Of a stretch of 44,047 bases of DNA, positions 1 to 7,811 are shown in pieces; within the stretch, counting starts at the first letter, position 1, and every line of letters starts with the position of its first letter. Source of the DNA: Burkholderiales bacterium (GTDB lineage: Bacteria; Pseudomonadota; Gammaproteobacteria; Burkholderiales; Burkholderiaceae_C); assembly GCA_016213265.1 (NCBI GenBank), contig JACRBA010000103.1:1-44047 (forward strand), read 5' to 3'. The notes beneath the pieces were generated by a model. It was not told where the DNA came from. It did no database searches and saw only the letters and a program-made list of their open reading frames with translations. Made by a program: the position numbers and the translations under genes.

Positions 1-2
1 AG

Positions 3-1049
3 ATCGAGGGTGATCGCGCCAAGCGCATGAAGCTCGACGCCGGCCCCTGGACGGCCGAGCGCATCTGGCGCAAGACCGCCAAGCAGGCGGCCTGGATCGC
101 CATCGCCCTGTGGACGGGCTTCACCTTCGTCGGCTACTTCACGCCCATCCGCACGCTGGCCCACGAGGCGGCCACCCTCGGCTTCGGGCCCTGGGAGTGG
201 TTCTGGATCCCCTTCTACGCCTTCGCCACCTGGGGCAACGCGGGCTACATGCGCGAGCAGGTGTGCAAGTACATGTGCCCGTACGCGCGCTTCCAGAGCG
301 CGATGTTCGACCACGACACGCTGATCATCACCTACGACACCCAGCGCGGCGAGCCGCGCGGCTCGCGCTCGAAGAAGGCCGACCCGAAGGCGTTGGGCCT
401 GGGCTCGTGCGTGGACTGCGGCCTGTGCGTGCAGGTCTGCCCCACCGGCATCGACATCCGCAAGGGCCTGCAGTACGAGTGCATCGGCTGCGCGGCCTGC
501 ATCGACGTGTGCGACGGCGTGATGGACAAGATGGGCTATGCCCGCGGCCTGGTGCGCTACGACACACAGAACGGCCTGCGCGAGCAGCTCACCCGCGCCC
601 AGCTGCTGCGGCGGGTGCTGCGCCCCCGCGTGCTGGTGTACACCGCCGTGCTGGCGCTCATCGTCACCGGCGTGGGCGTGAGCATCGCGCTGCGCACACC
701 GTTCAAGGTGGACGTGGTGCGTGACCGCGCCTCACTGGCCCGCATCGTCGACGACGGCATGGTGGAAAACGTCTACCGCCTCCAGGTCATGAACGCCACC
801 GAAACCAGCCAGTCCTACACCGTCACGGCGGACGGCCTGCAGGGCCTGGCGCTCGACGCACCGGTGCTGTTCACGCTCGGCCCGGCCGAAGCCCGCTGGG
901 TGACGCTGGCCCTGCGCGTGCCCCCAGAGACGGCCAGCTCGCTGTCGCCCGGCGCGCACGAGATCCACTTCACCATCGAGCGCGTGGCGGCCGGCGGCGA
1001 TGGTGGCCGGCGGCTGAAAGAGAAGTCGACCTTCGTGCTGCCGCGCTGA
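3..1049 (+). CDS. ccoG: Cytochrome c oxidase accessory protein CcoG (FixG/RdxA), 5' truncated by window edge
   Basis: CcoG is an inner-membrane iron-sulfur protein needed for maturation of cbb3-type cytochrome oxidase, linked to copper delivery and reduction. The reading frame is open to base 3, where it reads IEGDRAKR before the first internal Met at 27. About 348 codons are present; family members are about 470 aa, so roughly the first 120 residues lie outside. Two clustered ferredoxin motifs are visible, CVDCGLCVQVCP and CIGCAACIDVC, enough for two [4Fe-4S] clusters. A further Cys pair lies in CKYMCPYAR. Membrane segments lie near the start (KQAAWIAIALWTGF) and after the ferredoxin part (VLVYTAVLALIVTGV). 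The last 110 residues are the immunoglobulin-like periplasmic tail typical of FixG. The ccoNOP and ccoS genes would be expected upstream, outside the window. Identification is firm; the true start is not visible. Confidence 0.95.
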   Translation: MEGDRAKRMKLDAGPWTAERIWRKTAKQAAWIAIALWTGFTFVGYFTPIRTLAHEAATLGFGPWEWFWIPFYAFATWGNAGYMREQVCKYMCPYARFQSAMFDHDTLIITYDTQRGEPRGSRSKKADPKALGLGSCVDCGLCVQVCPTGIDIRKGLQYECIGCAACIDVCDGVMDKMGYARGLVRYDTQNGLREQLTRAQLLRRVLRPRVLVYTAVLALIVTGVGVSIALRTPFKVDVVRDRASLARIVDDGMVENVYRLQVMNATETSQSYTVTADGLQGLALDAPVLFTLGPAEARWVTLALRVPPETASSLSPGAHEIHFTIERVAAGGDGGRRLKEKSTFVLPR

Positions 1050-1057
1050 GCCTGCCG

Positions 1058-1078
1058 CCCGGCGGCGGGGCCGCCGGG
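1058..1078 (+). terminator. GC-rich hairpin after ccoG
   Basis: A perfect 9-bp stem (CCCGGCGGC / GCCGCCGGG) with a 3-nt GGG loop starts 8 nt after the ccoG stop codon. No T-run follows, so it is not a textbook intrinsic terminator. It may still slow polymerase or protect the 3' end of the mRNA. Confidence 0.4.
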
Positions 1079-1112
1079 TGCGCGGCTTGCCGGGCGGGGG
1101 TCGGAGGCCCGC

Positions 1113-1544
1113 ATGACATTCCCGACCCCCACCTTCCGCCGGGTGACCGACGCCACGGACCCGGCCGTCAATGCCCACATCGAGCAGGCGATGCGCAGCC
1201 GCGTGCGGCGCATCCGGTCCGACGGCGAACGGGCCATCGAGCATCGGCTTTCCGAGCTCGACCGTGAGTGGGACATCGAGCGCTGCCTGGAAACGGGTGC
1301 GTCCTCGCTCGTTCTCCTGGGGACGTGGTTGGGTCTGAGCCACGACCGCCGCTGGTTCGCCTTGCCGCTGGGCGTGGCCGGCTTTCTGCTGCAGCACGCG
1401 CTGCAAGGCTGGTGCCCGCCGCTGCCCCTGCTGCGGCATCTGGGCGTGCGCACCGCCGATGAGATCAATCGCGAGCGGGCTCTCCTGCTCGATGCCACGC
1501 CCACCACGCCGGCGCCCCCGCCCGTGCCGCAGGAACTGCCATGA
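1113..1544 (+). CDS. DUF2892-like small inner-membrane protein
   Basis: This 143-aa protein has a charged N-terminal half (about residues 1-65, rich in Arg and Glu) followed by two hydrophobic helices around residues 67-95. The pattern ETGASSLVLLGTWLG, then LPLGVAGFLLQHALQGWCPP, then LLRHLGVRT resembles the DUF2892/YgaP-type membrane unit: helix, helix, G-x-C-P, L-LG. That unit often accompanies rhodanese-like or redox proteins. The start is supported by a GGAGG Shine-Dalgarno at 1103-1107, five bases before the ATG. The stop overlaps the next ATG by four bases (ATGA), so the two are probably translated together. Function is unknown; the family match is by eye. Confidence 0.75.
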   Translation: MTFPTPTFRRVTDATDPAVNAHIEQAMRSRVRRIRSDGERAIEHRLSELDREWDIERCLETGASSLVLLGTWLGLSHDRRWFALPLGVAGFLLQHALQGWCPPLPLLRHLGVRTADEINRERALLLDATPTTPAPPPVPQELP

Positions 1545-1690
1545 CCACCCCACCGTCCCCGGCGCCCGAGCCCTCGCAGGCGCCGCCGTCGCCCGCCACT
1601 CCACCCACGCGCGCTCCCCGCTCCGATCCCGAGCCGCGTCCGGCCCTGGAAGACGACATCCCGCAGGACGATCAGGGCACCCCCGGCTGA
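1541..1690 (+). CDS. 49-aa proline-rich small ORF, coupled to the preceding gene
   Basis: The ATG at 1541 overlaps the stop of the DUF2892-like gene (ATGA). The product begins MTTPPSPAPEPSQAPP, so nearly the whole first half is Pro, Ala, Ser and Thr. It ends in an acidic tail, ALEDDIPQDDQGTPG. There is no signal peptide or membrane segment. The overlap and the amino-acid bias (proline-rich then acidic, as in disordered tails) favour a real gene. A short GC-rich ORF can also arise by chance. No function can be assigned. Confidence 0.5.
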   Translation: MTTPPSPAPEPSQAPPSPATPPTRAPRSDPEPRPALEDDIPQDDQGTPG

Positions 1691-1757
1691 TCCCACGAAC
1701 GCAGGCCGCCGCGGCTCCCCCGCTGGCCATAATCCCCCGCCATCTGGAGGGGGAACG

Positions 1758-4700
1758 ATGCTGGCGAAGACCAATGCGGTGCTGGGCAAGGGGTTGGCGC
1801 GCGTGGGCGCAGGGCTGGCGGCTGTCGGCCGACGCCTGGCGCCCGCAGGCCGCGCGGTGTTCGGCCAGTGGTCGCCGCCAGGCTGGCTGCGTGCGGCCGG
1901 CCCGGTGGCCGCCCGAGGCGGCGCCTGGCTGCAGGCGCACGCCCTGTGGACGCTGCTGGGTCTTGCCCTGGTGGCCGCGCTGGCGTGGCAGGCGCCCACC
2001 ATTGCCCAGCGCTGGCGCGCATGGGCGCCAACGTGGCTGAACGTGGGCCTGCTCGGCGACGACCTGGGCGCCGCCACCGTCACCTTCCAGCTCGATGCGC
2101 CTGGCGCGCCCGACTACGCCAACGACGGCGGCCCGCGCCCGCTGGTGCTGCAGTTCTCCGCCCCCGCGGCGCCCCCGCTGCGCGTGGGCAAGGAAGCCAG
2201 CGACATCACCCTGTCTCCCGCGGTGGCCGGGCGCTGGCAGTGGGTGGACGCCACCACCTTACGTTTCGATCCGCAGGCGCACTGGCCGGTGGGCCAGAGC
2301 TACGAGCTGGAGATCGGCCGCAAGGCGCTGGCGCCGCACGTGGTGCTGAAGGACCGCGAGCGGGAGTTCACCGCCGCCGGATTCACCGCCCAGTTGGCCA
2401 ACGCCGAGTTCTACCAGGACCCGGTCCAGCCCAACGTGCGCCGCGTCGTGCTCACGCTCGACTTCAACCACCCGGTGGACCCCAAGACGCTGGAGCCGCG
2501 CATCAGCCTGGACGACGGCAGCCGCCGGCCCTTCAGCGTGAGCTACGACAAGCACAAGCTGCAGGCCGTCATCCAGTCGGAGCCGCTGCCTATCCCGGAA
2601 CAATCGCTGGCCATGCAGGTGCGCGTGGACAAGGGCGTGGCCGCACAGCGTGGCGGCCCCGGCACGACGCAGCCGCTGGTGCAGGCCGTGGAGGTGCCCG
2701 GCCTGTACAGCCTGGCCGTCAGTGAAGTCGCCACCGCCGTGGTGAGCAACGACGCCGGCGACCCCGAGCACGTGCTGAACGTCACCGCCAGCATGGCCGT
2801 GCACGAGCGCGAGTTCGCCCGCACCGTGCAGGCGTGGATGCTGCCGGTGTCCGACAAGGAAGGCGGCGAGCCCTTCGCCTGGACGGACCCGAGCGAGGTG
2901 ACGCCCGCCGTGCTCAAGCGGGCCAAGGCCATGAAGCTCGAGGCCATCCCCGCCGAACGCGAGGCGAGCGAATCCGCCAGCTTCCGCGTGCGCGATGCCG
3001 AAGGCGGCCGCTTCCTCTATGTGCGCGTGGCCAAGGGCATGAAGTCGCCCGGCGGCTACCTGCTGGCCGCCGAGCGCACGGACATCGTGCAGGTCAAGGC
3101 CTTCGCGCCCGAGCTGTCCATCATGAGCAAGGGCTCCCTGCTCGCGCTCTCGGGAGAGAAGAAGCTGCCGCTGCTCGTGCGTGACCTGCCCGGCGTGGAA
3201 GTGGAGATCGCCCGCGTGCTGCCGCAGCAGCTGCACCTGCTGGCCACCCAGGCCGACGGCAGCATGAGCCAGCCGCAGTTCTGGGGCCGGCTGCAGGACG
3301 ACCACCTGGCCGAGCGGTTCGAGCGGCGCATTCCGCTCAAGCTCAAGCCCGGCCGTTCGCACTACGAGACCATCGACTTCGCCGAGTACCTGCATGCCGG
3401 GGCCGAGCGCCGCGGCGTGTTCCTGCTCAAGGCCCGCGGCTGGGACCCGGCCAGCGCATCCGCCGCGGCGCCCGCCGAGCCGGGCGAGTACGACGGCGGC
3501 GAGGACGGCGAGTACGCCGGAGACGGCTGCTGCCCCGGCTGCTGCGAAGGCGACGGTGAGACGGCGATCGACCCGGCGCAGGTGAGCGACCAGCGCCTGG
3601 TGATCGTGACCGACCTCGGCCTCATCACCAAGCGCGCGGCCGACGGCACGCGCGAGGTCTTCGTGCAGTCCATCGCCACCGGCCAGCCCGTGGCCGGCGC
3701 CCGCGTGGAGGTCTGGGGCCGCAACGGCCTGGTGCTGGCCGGTGCCACCACCGACGCCACCGGCCGCGCTTCGGTGGGCAATCTCAACGGTTTCACCCGC
3801 GAGAAGGCACCCGTGCTGCTGCTGGCACGCAAGGACAGCGACCTGAGCTTCCTGCCGCTGGCCGGCTTCGGCGCGGCGGCCAGCCTGGGCCGCGACCGTA
3901 CGCTGGACATGTCGCGCTTCGACGTGGGCGGCCTGCGCACCACCGGCGTGCCCAACCAGATGACCGCGTTCCTCTTCAGTGACCGCGGCATCTACCGGCC
4001 GGGAGACACCTTCCACATCGGCATCGCGGTGAAGGCCGCCCAGTGGTCCACCTCGCTGAAGGATCTGCCGGTGGAAGCCGAGATCACCGACGCGCGCGGC
4101 CTGTCGGTGCGGCGCGAGCTGCTGCGGCTGGGCCCGTCCGGCACGGCCGAGCTCAGCCACGCCACGCAGGACAGCTCGCCCACCGGCAGCTGGACGGTCA
4201 CGCTGAGCCTGCCGCGTCAGGCCAGCCCCGGCGCCCCCGAGGTGCCGGCGCGCCTGATCGGCAGCACCACCGTCAAGGTGCAGGAGTTCCTGCCCGACCG
4301 CATGAAGGTCGCCGCCCGGCTGTCGCGCGAATCCGCCGACGGTTGGGTGACGCCACAGGACCTGGCGGTGCGGGTGGACGTGCAGAACCTGTTCGGCACA
4401 CCCGCGCCCGACCGCCGCGTGGAAAGCCGCCTCACGCTGACGCCGGCCTTCCCGCGCTTCCGCCGCTGGCCCGAGCATGTGTTCCACGACCCCAGCACGC
4501 AGCGCCGCAGCCATGTGGACGACCTGGGCGTGGTGCAGACCGACGCCCAGGGCCATGCCGAGGTCGACCTGCGACTGTCGCGCTTCGAGGCGGCCACCTA
4601 CCAGGCCCATGTGCTGGTGAAGGCCTTCGAGCCCGAGGGCGGCCGCAGCGTGGCGGCCGAGGCGCAGAGCCTGGTGAGCGACCAGCCCTGGCTGGTGGGC

Positions 4701-7700
4701 ATCAAGGCGCCGGACAGCCTGGACTACGTGGCGCGCGGCGCGGCCCGCGAGGTGCACCTCGTGGCCATCGACCCGCAGGCCAATGCCGTGGCCGTGGACG
4801 CGCTGAAGCTCGCGCGCGTGGAGCGCAAGGTGGTGTCCGTGCTGGTCAAGCAGGGCAACGGCCTGTACCGCTACGAATCGCGCGCCAAGGACGTGGTGCT
4901 GGACGAGCAGCCGCTCAAGCTGCCAGCCGGCGGGCAGAAGGTGGCGCTGGCCACCGGCACGCCGGGCAACTTCGCGCTCGAGGTGCGCGCCAGCGACGGC
5001 CGCGTGCTCAACCGCGTGGCCTACAGCGTGGCGGGGGTCGCCAACCTGAGCCGCAGCCTGGACCGCAACGCCGAGCTGCAGATCAAGCTCAACAAGAAGA
5101 GCTACGAGCCAGGCGAGGAGATCGAGCTGGCCATCCAGGCGCCCTACACCGGCGCGGGGCTGGTCACCATCGAGCGCGACAAGGTCTACGCCCACGCCTG
5201 GTTCAAGGCCGACAAGACCGCCAGCGTGCAGCGCATCACCCTGCCGCGCGATTTCGAAGGCAACGGCTACATCAACGTGCAGTTCATGCGCGACCCCGCG
5301 TCCGACGAGATCTACACCAGCCCGCTGAGCCATGGCGCGGTCCCCTTCGCCACGGGGCTGGACCGGCGCACCGCGCGCCTGCGGCTGGAGGCACCCGCGC
5401 TGGTGAAGCCCGGCGAGGCACTGAAGATGACGCTGCACAGCGACCGGCCCACGCGCGCCTGGGTGTTCGCGGTGGACGAGGGCATCCTGCAGGTGGCGCG
5501 CTATGGCACGCCCGACCCGCTGAAGCACTTCTTCCAGAAGCGCGCGCTCGAGGTGAGCACGCTGCAGACGCTGGACCTGGTGCTGCCCGAGTTCCGCAAG
5601 CTGCTGCAGACGGCCGCCGCGCCGGGCGGCGATGGCGAGGGCGAAGCCGGCAAGCACCTCAACCCCTTCAAGCGCAAGCGCGACAAGCCGGTGGCGTGGT
5701 GGTCCGGCCTGGTGGACGTGCAGGGCGACAAGACCTTCAGCTACACCCTACCCGACCACTTCAACGGCAGCGTGCGCGTGATGGCGGTGGCGGTGAGCGA
5801 CGAGGCCGTCGGCGCCGTCACCCAGCAGACCACCGTGCGCGGCGACATCGTGCTGCTGCCCACCGTGCCCACCTCGCTCGCCCCGGGCGACACGGTGGAC
5901 ATCGGCCTGGGCGTGGCCAACCAGGTCGCCGGCTCCGGCGCCAACGCACCCATCCGTGTGCAGCTGGCGGTCGGCAAGGGCCTGGAGGTGGTGGGCGATG
6001 CGGTGCAGACCGTCAAGGCCAGCGAGAAAAGCGAAGGCAGCACCGTGTTCCGCGTGCGTGCCAAGGCCGGCGCCCAGGCGGTGCTGGGCTCGGCCAGCGT
6101 GGCGTTCACCGCCACGCATGGCAAGGCCAGCGCGCGGCTGTCCACCGACCTCAGCGTGCGCCCGGCCTCGGCCTTCGTGACCCGCGTGCAGAGCGGCACG
6201 GCCGTGGGCGCGGGAGAGCTCACCGGCCGGCTCGACGCCTACCCCGAGTTCGCGCGCAGCGAGCTCTCGGTGTCCGCCACGCCCTGGGCGTTCGCCTCCG
6301 GCCTGGTGCGCTACCTGGAGACCTTCCCCTACGGCTGCACCGAGCAGCTGTCGAGCCAGACGCTGCCGGCCATCGTGCTGGCGGGCCAGCCGGATCTGGC
6401 ACGCGAGATGGCCAAGACCCGTGGCGTCACGGGCGAGAAGCCGTTCAGCCCGCGCACCGCACTGGACCGCGCGCTCACCCAGCTGCGCGCGCGACAGGGC
6501 GGCGACGGCGGCATCGCGGCCTGGCCCGGCGGCCCGTCGGACGACTTCGCCACCGCCTATGCGCTGCAGCTGCTGCTGGAGGCACGCGACCGCCAGCTGG
6601 CCGTACCGCCGGACATGGTGACCAAGGCCGCCACCTGGCTGCAGCAGCGCCTCGCCGCCACCGACACCTCCCTCACCGGCTGGCGCCAGCGCGCCTTCAT
6701 GGCATGGCTGCTCACCCGCCAGGGCACGCCCGTGCCGGCCGCGGTGGCCAACCTGCGCGAGGCCGCCAAGAAGCTGCCGCCCCGGTCGGCCAGCGGCGGC
6801 CTCGGCTGGGACACGGACCTGGGCGCCGCCTACCTGGCCGCCACGCTGCAGATGCAGAAGCAGGACGTCGCCGCGCGCGAGCTGATCCAGCCGGTGTTGG
6901 CCGACTACCTGCAGCGCGTGAAGGCCAACCAGGCGCGCACCGTGTGGGACAGCTACTACGACCCCCTGGTGCACGACAGCACCCTGCTGATGCTGGTGGC
7001 GCGGCACTTCCCCGCCCTGCTCGCCGCCCTGCCGGCCGAGAGCTGGAACCGCCTGGCCGGCCAGATCGGCCAGGGCTGGTACACCACGCAATCCTCGGCC
7101 AGCACGCTGCTGGCGGTGGACGCCTACGCCCGCGCCGCCGCGCAGGCGGCCACCCGGGCGGGCCAGGTCACCGCGTCGGCCGTGCCGGCCAGTGGCCCCG
7201 CACAACCGCTGTCGCTCAGCGGCGAGCTGCGCGTGCTGGCCCAGGCCGCCGTGCCGCCCGGCACCGCCAAGCTGCGCCTGGCCAACCCGGGCGAGCTGCC
7301 GGTGTTCTACGCGTGGGCCGAGAGCGGCTACGAGCGCAGCGTGTCGCCGGCCGCCGAGACGCATGGCCTGGAAATCACCCAGACCATCCTGGACGAGAAA
7401 GGCGCGGCCATCAGCCAGGCCCGCCTCGGCCAGGAGGTGACGGTGAAACTCACGGTGCGCGCGCTGGACCGCGACGCCGTGCGTCAGGTGGCGCTGGCCA
7501 GCGTGCTGCCCAGCGGCCTGGAGCCCGTGCTGCAGGCCGTGTCCACCGAGCAGGAAGACGAGCGCCCGGCCGGCCTGCGCCGCGTGGGCGGCCGGGGCAC
7601 CTGGCCGCTGCAGTACACCGACGTGCGCGAGGACCGCGTGATCTTCTTCGGTGACGTGGGCCGCCGCACGCTGGAGGTGAGCTACCAGGCCCGTGCCACC

Positions 7701-7811
7701 AACGTGGGCCAGTTCGCGCTGCCCGCGGCCTTCGGCGAGGCGCTGTACGAGCGCCGCATCAACGGCCGCTCCACCGCCGGCAGCTTCACGGTGACACCGG
7801 TGGGAAAGTGA
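1758..7811 (+). CDS. Alpha-2-macroglobulin family protein with thioester motif (YfhM type)
   Basis: Bacterial alpha-2-macroglobulins are envelope proteins thought to trap foreign proteases in the periplasm; those with a thioester are typically encoded next to pbpC, as here. The product is 2017 aa, longer than E. coli YfhM (about 1650). A basic N-terminal stretch is followed by one membrane helix (about residues 62-78, LWTLLGLALVAALAW). It is therefore membrane-anchored rather than a lipoprotein; no lipobox is visible. The thioester motif CTEQ is intact at residues 1527-1530 (6336-6347), within FPYGCTEQLSSQTLP. MG-type beta-sandwich regions precede it and an alpha-alpha toroid-like region (RQGGDGGIAAWPGG) follows. 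Near residues 575-600 is a Gly/Asp/Glu-rich insert carrying CCPGCC (591-596). The start has a strong upstream GGAGGGGGA. The stop overlaps the pbpC start, so the two genes form one translational unit. Confidence 0.93.
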   Translation: MLAKTNAVLGKGLARVGAGLAAVGRRLAPAGRAVFGQWSPPGWLRAAGPVAARGGAWLQAHALWTLLGLALVAALAWQAPTIAQRWRAWAPTWLNVGLLGDDLGAATVTFQLDAPGAPDYANDGGPRPLVLQFSAPAAPPLRVGKEASDITLSPAVAGRWQWVDATTLRFDPQAHWPVGQSYELEIGRKALAPHVVLKDREREFTAAGFTAQLANAEFYQDPVQPNVRRVVLTLDFNHPVDPKTLEPRISLDDGSRRPFSVSYDKHKLQAVIQSEPLPIPEQSLAMQVRVDKGVAAQRGGPGTTQPLVQAVEVPGLYSLAVSEVATAVVSNDAGDPEHVLNVTASMAVHEREFARTVQAWMLPVSDKEGGEPFAWTDPSEVTPAVLKRAKAMKLEAIPAEREASESASFRVRDAEGGRFLYVRVAKGMKSPGGYLLAAERTDIVQVKAFAPELSIMSKGSLLALSGEKKLPLLVRDLPGVEVEIARVLPQQLHLLATQADGSMSQPQFWGRLQDDHLAERFERRIPLKLKPGRSHYETIDFAEYLHAGAERRGVFLLKARGWDPASASAAAPAEPGEYDGGEDGEYAGDGCCPGCCEGDGETAIDPAQVSDQRLVIVTDLGLITKRAADGTREVFVQSIATGQPVAGARVEVWGRNGLVLAGATTDATGRASVGNLNGFTREKAPVLLLARKDSDLSFLPLAGFGAAASLGRDRTLDMSRFDVGGLRTTGVPNQMTAFLFSDRGIYRPGDTFHIGIAVKAAQWSTSLKDLPVEAEITDARGLSVRRELLRLGPSGTAELSHATQDSSPTGSWTVTLSLPRQASPGAPEVPARLIGSTTVKVQEFLPDRMKVAARLSRESADGWVTPQDLAVRVDVQNLFGTPAPDRRVESRLTLTPAFPRFRRWPEHVFHDPSTQRRSHVDDLGVVQTDAQGHAEVDLRLSRFEAATYQAHVLVKAFEPEGGRSVAAEAQSLVSDQPWLVGIKAPDSLDYVARGAAREVHLVAIDPQANAVAVDALKLARVERKVVSVLVKQGNGLYRYESRAKDVVLDEQPLKLPAGGQKVALATGTPGNFALEVRASDGRVLNRVAYSVAGVANLSRSLDRNAELQIKLNKKSYEPGEEIELAIQAPYTGAGLVTIERDKVYAHAWFKADKTASVQRITLPRDFEGNGYINVQFMRDPASDEIYTSPLSHGAVPFATGLDRRTARLRLEAPALVKPGEALKMTLHSDRPTRAWVFAVDEGILQVARYGTPDPLKHFFQKRALEVSTLQTLDLVLPEFRKLLQTAAAPGGDGEGEAGKHLNPFKRKRDKPVAWWSGLVDVQGDKTFSYTLPDHFNGSVRVMAVAVSDEAVGAVTQQTTVRGDIVLLPTVPTSLAPGDTVDIGLGVANQVAGSGANAPIRVQLAVGKGLEVVGDAVQTVKASEKSEGSTVFRVRAKAGAQAVLGSASVAFTATHGKASARLSTDLSVRPASAFVTRVQSGTAVGAGELTGRLDAYPEFARSELSVSATPWAFASGLVRYLETFPYGCTEQLSSQTLPAIVLAGQPDLAREMAKTRGVTGEKPFSPRTALDRALTQLRARQGGDGGIAAWPGGPSDDFATAYALQLLLEARDRQLAVPPDMVTKAATWLQQRLAATDTSLTGWRQRAFMAWLLTRQGTPVPAAVANLREAAKKLPPRSASGGLGWDTDLGAAYLAATLQMQKQDVAARELIQPVLADYLQRVKANQARTVWDSYYDPLVHDSTLLMLVARHFPALLAALPAESWNRLAGQIGQGWYTTQSSASTLLAVDAYARAAAQAATRAGQVTASAVPASGPAQPLSLSGELRVLAQAAVPPGTAKLRLANPGELPVFYAWAESGYERSVSPAAETHGLEITQTILDEKGAAISQARLGQEVTVKLTVRALDRDAVRQVALASVLPSGLEPVLQAVSTEQEDERPAGLRRVGGRGTWPLQYTDVREDRVIFFGDVGRRTLEVSYQARATNVGQFALPAAFGEALYERRINGRSTAGSFTVTPVGK

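Noticed and set aside
2259-5657. Open frame of 1132 codons antisense to the macroglobulin gene
   Set aside because: Composition is His/Ala/Gly/Gln-rich with no recognisable motif, the usual shadow of GC-rich coding DNA; the sense gene has clear domains.
4043-7654. 1203-codon frame on the plus strand inside the macroglobulin gene
   Set aside because: Arg/Gly/Ala low complexity in an alternative frame; no ribosome site or domain.
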